DNA of 64,000 nt. Source: an uncultured Clostridia bacterium (GTDB taxonomy: Bacteria; Bacillota; Clostridia; UMGS1883). The position numbers and the translations under genes were made by a program. The notes under the pieces were generated by a model. That model saw nothing but the letters and a program-made list of their open reading frames with translations, did no database searches and was not told the DNA's origin. The stretch covers positions 62,001 to 126,000 of the forward strand of contig CANQRB010000001.1 in assembly GCA_947626145.1 (NCBI GenBank), in the 5' to 3' direction. The stretch's first letter is position 1, and every line of letters starts with the position of its first letter. Positions 26,881 through 35,394 of the stretch are shown here, piece by piece.

Positions 26881-29800
26881 ATGAACGTTAAAAAAATTCT
26901 GTCACTTGCCGTAGTTCTGGCTATGGTATTGACAGTAGTCCCCACGTTTGGAGTATTTGCGGCACCCACTGCGGACGCAACTTCATGGAAGGTGACATTT
27001 AACACTCCCGCTAAAGTAACTGGATACGGCGATGTTCAGATTCTCGATACTGACGGCGATGTTGTCACCGGTTTCTGTATTGCAGATGATGGTATTCACC
27101 CGTTCCATAGAGAGCAGGTAAAGGACAAGGAAACATCTGTTGCTGACTATAATGGAACAGCACCTAAGTACAGTAATACACCAGGGGAAACATCAGTTAG
27201 CTATGATGCCAATACAGCGGTAGAAATTGCCTATGAAAAGGTCGAAAGCGGTTATAAAGTAACCTATACTGTCAAGGGGGGGCTTAAATATAAGACTACC
27301 ACTGCATTGGAGAAGGACTTTGTCGTTTCCCGTACATACACCACTGATGTTGAGATAAACGGTGTCTCCGCTCCTAACAGCTGGTGGATTAACAATTGGG
27401 GCAACAATATTACTATTAATAATAGTAATATTGCTACAGAATACATTCTCAATGCCAAGGTTGACGGTCAGGACTTTACAGCACCCGAGAAGGCCGCTAT
27501 AACTGTTAAGCACATTGCTGAAGATGGTACGGTTGTCAAGGATGAAGTTGCGGTAAATGATCTTTATGTTGGCGGTCGTTATGAAGTTAAACTCATAAAC
27601 CCAATGATCATTGAAAAAAATGGTGTTAAATATCTGCCAGCTAAGGACACACCCAAGACAGTTCTTATAAAGAGTCTTCAAAAGACAAATGATATTACTT
27701 TTAACTATGCCAAGGTTGACGGATTTAAGGCAGTAGAAGTGCCTAAAGAAGCGACTATTGATTATAAGAAATATAGCATTAAAGGCACTAACCTTGTTGA
27801 TAATCCCAGCTTTGAGACTTCCGATGGTCGGTTTACCATTGAGGGCTGGAACAGTCCCGAAAAAAAGGCCACTTTTGGTGCAAGCGGAAATGATCATGGC
27901 TTTGCTATTACCAAGACTGAATACAGCGGTGTCAACGGTTTAGATAACCCTGTAGCCACTGACGCATATCCTCCTCAGGATGGCGAAGCTGCGTTTGGTG
28001 GTAGATGGAACGATGGAGAAAAGGGACTTTGCTCTATATACAAAAACACTACCGTTGAAAAGAACAAAACATACTATGTTTCATATTGGGTAAGGGCTAA
28101 TGATTGCAACGAGGGGCGCGCTCAAGTTTTGGCGGTAAACGGCAATGCCGATCCGTCCGGAACAAAGGCTGCCGGCAATGTTATCAGCACAGCTAAGTAT
28201 GGCAATTGGACAAAAGTTGAGACAATTGTTTCTACTGGTGACAATGATACTATCCAGTTCCATGCATGGCGTCTCGGAAGCGGTGACGCAGATGGAAATG
28301 GTAACGCTGGTAGTCATCCTTACATTATGTTTGACAACTTTGTAATTGCCGAGGCTGAGTTTCTTGAAGAAGCTAAAGACACAACCGTAAATTATAAAGT
28401 TGGTGACAAGACAGTTAAGACCGTTACTGAAAAAGGTTTTGGCGATGATGAGGTAACGTTTGACGCCTTTGAGATTTATGTTGATGGTGCTGTTTATACA
28501 GCCGAGGCTCAGACTCTTAAAGGCGGCGGAACAAGGGATGTTGTAATGACTGCCGTTGAAGGCAGAACCTATCCAACACTTGATGTATTTGCAAGTAGTG
28601 GCGATGCGGGTAAGATAGAAGACAAGAGCGGCGATATGATCATGGTTGCCACGGTCAATGATTACGCACATGACAGGGATTACGATGGTAACCCTGCTGC
28701 GGGCAACATGGGTAATTTAGGTTCCGTTCGCGCCGGAATTCTTCGCTTTAATAAACCTGCGGTTGCTGCTGACCAGCAAGTACTTCTCAAAGTATTTGTA
28801 GGTCAGGTTAACGAGAATGTATCTAATAACGGTATTGATAATGGCACAAAGCTTTATGCTTTCAAGTATGACGGCGCGGTTGAAGGTGCTGTGAAGGGTG
28901 AAAGTATCATAAAGGATGTGAATGACAAAACAGATACCTTTGCATGGTCTGACGTACAGGCTAAGACAAATACTCAGTCCGGGCAAAAGAGACCCTGCAA
29001 TATGTGGTTGACCATGGATGTTACCGATATTGTCAAGGCCGCTTCCGGTGATACAGTTACAATCGCTCTTGGCGCTGCCAGAGCCGGCGTATATGTTGTT
29101 GACTCTGAGACCGCTTCCGATGTAAACAGTGAGTTCTCCGGTAAGGTTGCATATTTGACCGTTGTTGGTGGACAGACTGTTGCCATAGACGGTGACACTC
29201 CCGCAAAGGTAACCAAGAACGGCAGCGTAGTTAATACTCCCGTTGTTGCTCAGGAAGGCGACACGATTCGCGCTTATGACGACGAGGGCAGTATGCTCGT
29301 TGACGGAGCCGTTGTTGGTGAAGTGGCTGCTGACACAACAAGCATGACCGTTACGGCTGTTCCCATTGAAATTTCTCTCGGTTATGATGGTGAGAACCTT
29401 GCAATCGTATTCGATGGCACCGATGGCATAAAGGCTGTTGTAACAAATAATGCTAATGACCTCAATGAGGAGACAGTTATGCCCGTAGCCGTAGTTCCCG
29501 CCAACGCCAACGTTACTTACACCGTAACCCTTAAGGACGAGGCTGGCACGGTTATCAAGTCCAAGGCTCAGGCTCTCTATCCTTTGGTTGTAACCGACAT
29601 AACCGCTAACCTTCCTGATTATCAGGACGCCGAGAAGAATCTTGCCAGAGTTGAGGCCGCCGTTAAGGCCCTTACAGAGGGCGGTTTGAACTATATCGCC
29701 GCCGTTGCAGGCGCTGACGGTGCCGAGGGTACACCCGCCACTATCGGTGCTGGTCGTGATAAATTCATTACCGTAACAGAGAATGAAGACAAGTCCGTAA

Positions 29801-30087
29801 CCATTGCTATTGATGATGCTCTTTACAGAGACGGCAAGGGCATGGGCTTCAAGGCAGGCGTTAAGGCCGGTGCCGACACTGTTGTAGAAGCTACCGGCGC
29901 TGAGGGTACAGTATTCAAGTCCGTTACCATTGACGCCGAGGGCAAGACCGCCACTGTTCAGGCCGCTGACGGCAGTGTTTACACCTTCAGTCTTGACAGT
30001 GTAGAGATCGAGTTCGTAGAGACTGAGATCGCCGAGACCGAGGGCGCTGACGCCGAGGCCGAGGCCGACTTCATTCCCGAGCTTTAA
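26881..30087 (+). CDS. Large secreted repeat/Ig-like protein with carbohydrate-binding-like module
   Basis: 1068 aa. Signal peptide residues 1-27, ending GVFA. Residues about 30-290 are beta-rich with MucBP/InlB-B-like spacing (ITVKHIAEDGTVVKDE). About 300-495 resembles a CBM4/9-type jelly roll (LVDNPSFETSDGRFTIEGWN...KTYYVSYWVRAND). About 565-760 resembles a DNRLRE-like domain (RAGILRFNKPA). Further beta domains and an acidic tail rich in EAEA follow. No sortase motif, SLH or dockerin is seen. Strong ribosome site and structured leader suggest high or regulated expression. Likely a cell-surface or extracellular polysaccharide-associated protein; exact job unknown. Confidence 0.7.
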   Translation: MNVKKILSLAVVLAMVLTVVPTFGVFAAPTADATSWKVTFNTPAKVTGYGDVQILDTDGDVVTGFCIADDGIHPFHREQVKDKETSVADYNGTAPKYSNTPGETSVSYDANTAVEIAYEKVESGYKVTYTVKGGLKYKTTTALEKDFVVSRTYTTDVEINGVSAPNSWWINNWGNNITINNSNIATEYILNAKVDGQDFTAPEKAAITVKHIAEDGTVVKDEVAVNDLYVGGRYEVKLINPMIIEKNGVKYLPAKDTPKTVLIKSLQKTNDITFNYAKVDGFKAVEVPKEATIDYKKYSIKGTNLVDNPSFETSDGRFTIEGWNSPEKKATFGASGNDHGFAITKTEYSGVNGLDNPVATDAYPPQDGEAAFGGRWNDGEKGLCSIYKNTTVEKNKTYYVSYWVRANDCNEGRAQVLAVNGNADPSGTKAAGNVISTAKYGNWTKVETIVSTGDNDTIQFHAWRLGSGDADGNGNAGSHPYIMFDNFVIAEAEFLEEAKDTTVNYKVGDKTVKTVTEKGFGDDEVTFDAFEIYVDGAVYTAEAQTLKGGGTRDVVMTAVEGRTYPTLDVFASSGDAGKIEDKSGDMIMVATVNDYAHDRDYDGNPAAGNMGNLGSVRAGILRFNKPAVAADQQVLLKVFVGQVNENVSNNGIDNGTKLYAFKYDGAVEGAVKGESIIKDVNDKTDTFAWSDVQAKTNTQSGQKRPCNMWLTMDVTDIVKAASGDTVTIALGAARAGVYVVDSETASDVNSEFSGKVAYLTVVGGQTVAIDGDTPAKVTKNGSVVNTPVVAQEGDTIRAYDDEGSMLVDGAVVGEVAADTTSMTVTAVPIEISLGYDGENLAIVFDGTDGIKAVVTNNANDLNEETVMPVAVVPANANVTYTVTLKDEAGTVIKSKAQALYPLVVTDITANLPDYQDAEKNLARVEAAVKALTEGGLNYIAAVAGADGAEGTPATIGAGRDKFITVTENEDKSVTIAIDDALYRDGKGMGFKAGVKAGADTVVEATGAEGTVFKSVTIDAEGKTATVQAADGSVYTFSLDSVEIEFVETEIAETEGADAEAEADFIPEL

Positions 30088-30105
30088 TAGAGGAGGTAGA
30101 CAGAT

Positions 30106-30285
30106 ATGAAAAAGTTATTCACAAATCCCGAGGTTGAGGTGAAGACCCTGTCTCCCGCTAACGAGGTTATGGGCGTTTTCAGCTCCACCGACACAAACGG
30201 AGCTATTGATTCCAGCAGATTTAAAGTAATTACCGATGATAAAGGTGTAAAGGAAGGTCAGTTTACTTACTGGCAGGCCAAATAA
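30106..30285 (+). CDS. 59-aa peptide downstream of the secreted protein
   Basis: Begins MKKLFTNPEVEVKTLSPANE and ends QFTYWQAK. GAGGAGG lies 7-10 nt before its ATG, 18 nt after the previous stop, and the unit ends in a strong terminator. Many Clostridia encode small proteins with this M-K-K-x-(Y/F)-x-x-P-E-(V/I)-E start; their function is unknown to me. It has no signal peptide and no cysteines. Confidence 0.65.
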   Translation: MKKLFTNPEVEVKTLSPANEVMGVFSSTDTNGAIDSSRFKVITDDKGVKEGQFTYWQAK

Positions 30286-30319
30286 GACCGGCTTTGGGTC
30301 TTAACCTGAACAAAAACGC

Positions 30320-30347
30320 AAGGGCGTCCCGAAAGGGACGCCCTTTT
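30320..30347 (+). terminator. Rho-independent terminator of the secreted-protein operon
   Basis: AGGGCGTCCC, GAAA loop, GGGACGCCCT, then TTTTGCC. Confidence 0.9.
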
Positions 30348-30360
30348 GCCGTTGGCGGAA

Positions 30361-30439
30361 ATGAGAAATGAGGAATGAGGAATGGAGAATGAGGATTGGG
30401 AAATTAGGAATTAGGAATTAGGAATGAGGAATGAGGAAT
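30361..30439. repeat. Short tandem repeat with 7-bp period
   Basis: Degenerate heptads of the type GAATGAG and GAATTAG repeated about ten times. No open frame crosses it convincingly. Confidence 0.8.
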
Positions 30440-30487
30440 ATTGATGCGGCAGTCAATTCATTTGTTGTTTATAACGCAGCCCGTATT

Positions 30488-30514
30488 CCGTAGGGGCGCG
30501 CATTGCGCGTCCGC
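30488..30514 (+). repeat. 27-bp inverted repeat, left arm
   Basis: Starts CCGTAGGGGCG and ends TCCGC, with a self-complementary centre. Its near-exact inverted partner lies at 30602-30628. Confidence 0.8.
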
Positions 30515-30601
30515 TTACACAAATTTACGGTAACATTTATACGATTTTGTGAATATACTTATCATAATTAGGTTCATAATCACGGCCGTAAACGTTTGAT
30601 G

Positions 30602-30628
30602 GCGGACGGCCGATGGCCGCCCCTACGG
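30602..30628 (-). repeat. 27-bp inverted repeat, right arm
   Basis: Read on the minus strand it also starts CCGTAGGGGCG and ends TCCGC. The centre differs from the left arm but is also self-complementary. The 87-bp spacer is AT-rich and has no gene. This resembles dispersed palindromic intergenic repeats or a small MITE. Confidence 0.8.
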
Positions 30629-30715
30629 CATACCAAGGCTGCATTTCTGTTTTTGCCACGCTCAGGCTTCCCGAAAGGGAGGCTCATTTCCGTGGGCGAG
30701 AGATATACAACGCAC

Positions 30716-30742
30716 AAAAAAAGCCCGTACCAAACGGTACAG
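30716..30742 (-). terminator. Terminator of the tRNA unit
   Basis: On the minus strand GTACC, GTTT loop, GGTAC, extended by a few pairs, then CGGGC and seven T. Confidence 0.8.
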
Positions 30743-30751
30743 ACCTTTTTG

Positions 30752-30827
30752 TGGAGCTGTCCAGCAGATTCGAACTGCCGACCTCTTCCTTACCAAGGAA
30801 GTGCTCTGCCTGCTGAGCTAGGACAGC
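30752..30827 (-). tRNA. tRNA-Thr (GGT)
   Basis: 76 nt including encoded CCA. Acceptor GCTGTCC/GGACAGC, anticodon stem CTTCC/GGAAG with loop TTGGTAA (anticodon GGT), T-loop TTCGAAT. Discriminator T. Confidence 0.96.
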
Positions 30828-30830
30828 ATA

Positions 30831-30907
30831 TGGCGACCCGGAAGGGGTTCGAACCCTCGACCTCCAGCGTGACAGGCTGGCGTACTAACCAACTGTACTA
30901 CCGGGCC
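30831..30907 (-). tRNA. tRNA-Asp (GTC)
   Basis: 77 nt including encoded CCA. Acceptor GGCCCGG/CCGGGTC, anticodon stem CCAGC/GCTGG with loop CTGTCAC (anticodon GTC), T-loop TTCGAAC, discriminator G. Three bases upstream of tRNA-Thr and co-transcribed. Confidence 0.96.
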
Positions 30908-30967
30908 AAATCAAGGGCCTCTTTTATCAGTGCGCCCCTTTTTGTTTACCTTGCGCTCACTTTTTAT

Positions 30968-30996
30968 ATTATACACTATAAAGCCCCTTTTGTCAA
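30968..30996 (-). promoter_or_regulatory. Consensus promoter of the tRNA unit
   Basis: Minus-strand TTGACA, exactly 17 bp, TATAAT, about 60 bp upstream of tRNA-Asp. Confidence 0.85.
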
Positions 30997-31167
30997 GGGT
31001 TTTTTGAAAAAAATTTAAAAAATTTTGGCGCGGCGCGGGCCTTTATGTACAAATTGGAAAGGCTTTATTCCTACCTCACGAATAAAGTATGTATATTTTA
31101 GTATCCTAAATATATGCTCTTTCAAATATAGTTTATAAAATATTCACATTTTTTAGGCGAAAACAGC

Positions 31168-31196
31168 TTGACACATTTAATTTTATGTTGTATAAT
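31168..31196 (+). promoter_or_regulatory. Consensus promoter of the J-like gene
   Basis: TTGACA, 17 bp, TATAAT; about 50 bp before the ATG. Confidence 0.8.
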
Positions 31197-31245
31197 ATAG
31201 TCAATAAAGGGTTTATCGTACTTCATTGGAGGGGAGGTGAAAACG

Positions 31246-31965
31246 ATGAAGAGACACGGCGGCGCGGACGGTGAAAGTCTGTACAGTATTCTCGGCGTCA
31301 AACGGGACGCGGACACCTCGCAGATAAAGACCGCATATAACGGCCTCCTTTCCGATATGGAGGCGGGGGACACGGTCTATGCGCGAAAGGTCCACAAGGC
31401 TTATCAGGTTCTCGGCAACCAGAATATGCGCAGACGCTACAACAACACTCTCGCTTCCCAGTCCGGCTTTGAGGCGGCGGATCACGCCGGCGGCCGCGGC
31501 CCGGGGGACGGGATGCTTGTCACGGCGTATACCATAGACCAGTACGGTAATTGGTTTACCGAAAAGAAGGAGAGAGAGGATCTGCCCGATTTTGACGGCA
31601 GTTCGGCCTATGTCCTATACCTGGCCGAGGAAAACGCCACGGTTATTTCAAAGCAGTTATGGAATAAGTGGCGCAATTTGTGCGAGATATGGCGCAGCAA
31701 GGACATTATTACTGACACCATAGGCGACATTCGACTGAATGTGGACGTAATTTCCGCCGATAACGGGCGGCTGAGCCAGTCTACCATTTTGCGTAAGGTT
31801 TCACAGCTGCCGCTGATGTTCCCCGCGGTAGTCAGCGAGAGGGGAGAGGTGTACGCCTACCGAAACGAGGGCGGCGACACGGTAATGATTGAGGAGTATG
31901 ATTTCATGCACCTCCGCAGAAAGATGGAACGGCAGGATCATGTATATGAAAATCTCGAGTGGTAA
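31246..31965 (+). CDS. J-domain-like protein lacking HPD
   Basis: 239 aa from ATG 31246, 8 nt after GGAGGGGAGG (a GTG at 31237 overlaps that site). Residues about 10-75 follow J-domain spacing (LYSILGVKRDADTSQIKTAYNGLL...VHKAYQVLGNQNMRRRYNNTL), but the loop that should carry His-Pro-Asp reads SDMEAGDT, so stimulation of DnaK is unlikely. The rest (about 95-239) is unrecognised and ends in a charged region. It stands alone with a consensus promoter and terminator. Possibly a scaffold or regulator; function unknown. Confidence 0.65.
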   Translation: MKRHGGADGESLYSILGVKRDADTSQIKTAYNGLLSDMEAGDTVYARKVHKAYQVLGNQNMRRRYNNTLASQSGFEAADHAGGRGPGDGMLVTAYTIDQYGNWFTEKKEREDLPDFDGSSAYVLYLAEENATVISKQLWNKWRNLCEIWRSKDIITDTIGDIRLNVDVISADNGRLSQSTILRKVSQLPLMFPAVVSERGEVYAYRNEGGDTVMIEEYDFMHLRRKMERQDHVYENLEW

Positions 31966-31977
31966 AGTAAACGAATA

Positions 31978-32008
31978 GGGGGCCGTCGGTTCAGCGCCGA
32001 TGACCCCC
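31978..32008 (+). terminator. Terminator between convergent J-like and LRR genes
   Basis: GGGGG...GTCGG pairs with CCGAT...CCCCC, then GTATTTTTTT on the plus strand. Confidence 0.85.
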
Positions 32009-32016
32009 GTATTTTT

Positions 32017-32955
32017 TTATTGCTCCTCCTGGAAGGCCCGCTCGCCGATGTCCGTCGCCGACGGCGGCAGCTTTATTTCCTTAAGACTGCGGCAGCCCTC
32101 AAAGGCGTAATTCCCCACGGACTCCAGCCCGTCGGGGAAGTGTATGGCCGTTATGCCGATGCAGTTCAGAAAGGCGCCGCTGCCGATGTGCTTCACGTCG
32201 GCGGGGACGTCAAACTCGCCCTCATAGCCGATGGGGCAGCAGATGAGCCGGTGCATATCCTTCACGTACAGCGCGCCGTCCACGCTGACAAAGTGGGTGT
32301 TTGCGCTGTCCACCACTATGCTCTTGAGGTTTTTGGCGTAGGCGAAGGGGCAGGAGCCTATCATTTCAACATTTTCGGGAATTGTGATTTCATGGAGGCC
32401 GTCGCACTCGCAGAAGCTCCAGCCGCCGATGAATTTCAGGCTTTCGGGCAGGACGATGCTTTTGATGTTGGGGCACTGGCGAAAGGCGTGGTCGCCCAGC
32501 ACCTTTATGCCCTCGCTGAGTTCCACATAACGCAGGGCCACACAGCCGTAAAAGCACCAGGGGGACACGGCGTCCACCGAGCCGGGGATGGCTATGCCCT
32601 CGAGGGAAATGCAGTTTTCAAAGGCTCCCTGGCCCAGGAAACGGAGCCGGCGGGGCAGCTCGATATTTTTCAGAAAGGAACAGCCCTTAAAGGCAAATTC
32701 GCCGATGAATTTAACGCTTTTCGGCAGCTTGACCGTTTTAAGGCTGCGGCAGCCCTCGAAGCAGAGGACGCCGACGCGGGTTATGCCCTCGGGCAGGGTC
32801 ACCTTGGTCAGCTGGGTGCAGCCGCGAAAGGCGTCGTCCCCAAGCTCGGTAACTCCGGCGGGAACCTCCACCTCGCCCACGATGTTCTTGGGCACGCTGT
32901 ATATTACGGTTTTGTCCTCGTTATATATACAATCCTTCATATCCTCAGTCGACAT
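32017..32955 (-). CDS. BspA-type leucine-rich repeat protein (LRR_5)
   Basis: 312 aa built of about ten 23-residue repeats of the form (A/C)FxGCxxLxxxxLPxxxxxIGxxAF. No signal peptide or membrane segment is visible, so it appears cytosolic or non-classically exported. ATG 32955 follows GGAGG by 7 nt; a TTG two codons upstream is possible. BspA-like repeats usually mediate protein binding. It is followed by no co-directional gene; nfnAB lies upstream on the same strand, 15 bp away, so it may be co-transcribed with it. Confidence 0.8.
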   Translation of the reverse strand: MSTEDMKDCIYNEDKTVIYSVPKNIVGEVEVPAGVTELGDDAFRGCTQLTKVTLPEGITRVGVLCFEGCRSLKTVKLPKSVKFIGEFAFKGCSFLKNIELPRRLRFLGQGAFENCISLEGIAIPGSVDAVSPWCFYGCVALRYVELSEGIKVLGDHAFRQCPNIKSIVLPESLKFIGGWSFCECDGLHEITIPENVEMIGSCPFAYAKNLKSIVVDSANTHFVSVDGALYVKDMHRLICCPIGYEGEFDVPADVKHIGSGAFLNCIGITAIHFPDGLESVGNYAFEGCRSLKEIKLPPSATDIGERAFQEEQ

Positions 32956-32970
32956 GATCAAGCCTCCGCT

Positions 32971-34371
32971 TTATTTATTTTTTGATTTGATGTACTCGTC
33001 GATGGCCTTGGCGGCGTTTTTGCCCGCACCCATGGCCAGAATTACCGTTGCCGCGCCGGTCACCGCGTCGCCGCCGGCGTATACGCCCTCACGGGAGGTC
33101 AGGCCGTTGTCGCCCTCGGTGACGATGCAGCCGTGGCGGTTGGTTTCAAGGCCGGGAGTGGTGCTGCGGATCAGGGGGTTGGGGCTGGTGCCGATGGACA
33201 TTATCACGGTGTCCACCTCGAGCTCAAACTCGCTGCCGGGCTTTTCCACGGGGCGGCGGCGTCCGCTGGCGTCGGGCTCGCCAAGCTCCATTTCGATGCA
33301 GCGTATGCCCCGAACGAAGCCGTTTTCGTCGCCCAGTATTTCCACAGGGTTGTTGAGGGTCTTGAAGATTATGCCCTCCTCCATGGCGTGCTCGACTTCC
33401 TCTTTACGGGCGGGGAGCTCCTCCATGCCCCGGCGGTAAACGATGTACACCGTGTCCGCGCCGAGGCGCATTGCGCTGCGGGCGGCGTCCATGGCGACGT
33501 TGCCGCCGCCGACCACGGCCACCTTGCTGCTCTTTTTGATGGGGGTTTTGCTGTCCGGACGGTAGGCCTTCATCAGATTTACCCGCGTCAGGTATTCGTT
33601 GGCGCTGTATACGCCTTTCAGGCTCTCGCCGGGGATGTTCATAAATCGGGGCAGTCCCGCGCCGCTGCCGATGAATACCGCTTCGTTGCCCATATCGAAC
33701 AGCTCGTCAACGGTGAGCACTTTGCCGATTACCATGTTGGTTTCGATGTCCACGCCTATGGCCTTGAGGTTGTCGATCTCTTTCTGAACTATGGCCTTGG
33801 GCAGACGGAACTCCGGTATGCCGTAGACAAGCACGCCTCCGGCGGTGTGCAGGGCCTCGTAAACGGTGACCTTGTAGCCCATTTTCGCCAGATCTCCGGC
33901 GGCGGTGAGGCCGCTTGGGCCGGCACCGATTATGGCTACCTTGTGGCCGTTGGGTTGGGGCATGGCGGGGGTTTCGCTACTGTGCTCACGGTGCCAGTCA
34001 GCCACGAAGCGCTCAAGCCGGCCTATACCCACGCTCTCGCCCTTGATGCCGCGGACACATTTGCCCTCGCACTGGTTCTCCTGCGGGCATACGCGGCCGC
34101 ATACGGCGGGCAGAGCACTGCTGCGGCTTATTATCTCGAAGGCGCCCTCCATGTCCTCGTTGGCCACGCGCTCGATAAACGCGGGAATGTCGATTGCCAC
34201 GGGGCAGGCGCTGACACAGGGCTTATTCTTGCAGTTGAGGCAGCGGCGCGCCTCGCCGACCGCCATGTCGTAGGTGTAGCCGGTGGCCACCTCGTTGAAA
34301 TTCCGTGCCCTGACCTTGGGATCCTGAGAGGGCATGGGGCATTTTTCGTTGCTCATATTGCGCTGGGCCAT
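32971..34371 (-). CDS. nfnB: NfnB / NADPH-dependent glutamate-synthase small-subunit-like flavoprotein
   Basis: 466 aa. N-terminal cysteine clusters for two [4Fe-4S] centres (RRCLNCKNKPCVSACPV and CGRVCPQENQCEGKCVRG), then FAD-binding IIGAGPSGLTAAGDLAKMGY and NADP-binding VVGGGNVAMDAARSAMRLGA. This domain set is shared by GltD and by NfnB. Because the preceding gene is NfnA-like and no large glutamate synthase is present, the pair is best read as electron-bifurcating NADH-dependent ferredoxin:NADP oxidoreductase. Begins one base after nfnA ends. Confidence 0.85.
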   Translation of the reverse strand: MAQRNMSNEKCPMPSQDPKVRARNFNEVATGYTYDMAVGEARRCLNCKNKPCVSACPVAIDIPAFIERVANEDMEGAFEIISRSSALPAVCGRVCPQENQCEGKCVRGIKGESVGIGRLERFVADWHREHSSETPAMPQPNGHKVAIIGAGPSGLTAAGDLAKMGYKVTVYEALHTAGGVLVYGIPEFRLPKAIVQKEIDNLKAIGVDIETNMVIGKVLTVDELFDMGNEAVFIGSGAGLPRFMNIPGESLKGVYSANEYLTRVNLMKAYRPDSKTPIKKSSKVAVVGGGNVAMDAARSAMRLGADTVYIVYRRGMEELPARKEEVEHAMEEGIIFKTLNNPVEILGDENGFVRGIRCIEMELGEPDASGRRRPVEKPGSEFELEVDTVIMSIGTSPNPLIRSTTPGLETNRHGCIVTEGDNGLTSREGVYAGGDAVTGAATVILAMGAGKNAAKAIDEYIKSKNK

Positions 34372-34372
34372 G

Positions 34373-35215
34373 TTATTCGACCTCCTTGTTCAGTAGATTG
34401 CAGCCTTCTTCACGGGCCTTTTGCTCAAAGTCACGGTACATGGTTCCGCGGCTCATGGCCTCGTCGAAGTCCACAAGATGGCCGTCGAAGTCGGGGCCGT
34501 CCACGCAGGCGAACTTTGTTTCGCCGCCCACCGTAAGCCGGCAGCCGCCGCACATTCCGGTGCCGTCGATCATAATGGGGTTCATGGAAACGACCGTCTT
34601 GACGTTGTACTTTTTCGTCACGGCGCAGACGAACTTCATCATTACGAGAGGGCCGATGGCTATGACTTCGTCGTATTGGTTGCCCTCGGTGATGAGCCGC
34701 TCCAGCGCGGCGGTCACAAGGCCCTTTTCGCCGTAGCTGCCGTCGTCGGTCATTATAACCAGTTTGTCGCTGGCGGCTCTGAACTCGTCCTCAAGGATGA
34801 GCAGATCCTTATTTCTGAAGCCAACCACGGAGTGAACCTCGCAGCCCAGAGAATGGAGCTTTTTTGCGATTGGGTATGCTATGGCGCAGCCAACGCCGCC
34901 GCCTACCACGCAGACCTTTTTCAGGCCCTCAACATGGCTGGGAACTCCCAGCGGGCCCACAAAGTCGTGGATGCGGTCCCCTTTATTGAGAGTGTTAAGA
35001 TCCATCGTGGCCCGGCCAACTATCTGGAAGATAATGGTGACGGTGCCCTTTTCCCGGTCAAAGTCGGCGATGGTCAGGGGCACACGTTCGCCGTCCTCGG
35101 TGGCGCGGAATATTATGAACTGGCCCGGCTCCGCCTTTTTGGCGATGAGGGGAGCGTCCACGACCATTTTTATGACCGTGGGATTCAGGGCCGTTTTTTC
35201 GAGAATTTCAAACAT
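34373..35215 (-). CDS. nfnA: NfnA / sulfide-dehydrogenase-like FAD-NAD-[2Fe-2S] subunit
   Basis: 280 aa. FAD-binding part with EPGQFIIFR and RVPLTIADFD, NAD-binding VCVVGGGVGCAIAYPIAK, and a [2Fe-2S] site in GTGMCGGCRLTVGGETKFACVDGPDFDGHLVDF. Partner of NfnB; similar to PyrK-like subunits but the pairing fits NfnAB. ATG 35215 has AAGGAAG upstream; an in-frame ATG at 35254 lies almost on the promoter -10 and is rejected. Confidence 0.85.
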   Translation of the reverse strand: MFEILEKTALNPTVIKMVVDAPLIAKKAEPGQFIIFRATEDGERVPLTIADFDREKGTVTIIFQIVGRATMDLNTLNKGDRIHDFVGPLGVPSHVEGLKKVCVVGGGVGCAIAYPIAKKLHSLGCEVHSVVGFRNKDLLILEDEFRAASDKLVIMTDDGSYGEKGLVTAALERLITEGNQYDEVIAIGPLVMMKFVCAVTKKYNVKTVVSMNPIMIDGTGMCGGCRLTVGGETKFACVDGPDFDGHLVDFDEAMSRGTMYRDFEQKAREEGCNLLNKEVE

Positions 35216-35256
35216 TTCGGACAACTTCCTTTCTGTTCTCGTTTTTACTTCCACTC

Positions 35257-35285
35257 ATTATAACATATTCCCTCATAAAACGCAA
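35257..35285 (-). promoter_or_regulatory. sigma-A promoter of nfnAB
   Basis: Minus-strand TTGCGT, 17 bp, TATAAT. Confidence 0.65.
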
Positions 35286-35362
35286 TAGTAAATTTTAATG
35301 ATTTTTACCCAATTCTCCGCCCTTTAACGGGCCAAAATCGGGAGAAAAAGTTTCTCGGACAT

Positions 35363-35388
35363 GAAAAAGGAGCCGTCGCGCGGCCCCT
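35363..35388 (-). terminator. Terminator after the secreted 263-aa gene
   Basis: Minus-strand GGGGCCG, 5-nt loop, CGGCTCC, then TTTTTC; ends the leftward Ig-like lipoprotein cluster. Confidence 0.75.
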
Positions 35389-35394
35389 GAGATT

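Noticed and set aside
30596-31018. Plus-strand frame of 140 codons
   Set aside because: It runs through both tRNA genes and their promoter, so it is not coding.
32020-32985. Plus-strand frame of 321 codons
   Set aside because: Antisense shadow of the leucine-rich repeat gene; its apparent repeats come from the repeats on the other strand.
33133-34536. Long plus-strand frame of 467 codons
   Set aside because: It is antisense to nfnB and nfnA, which have clear motifs; a composition shadow.
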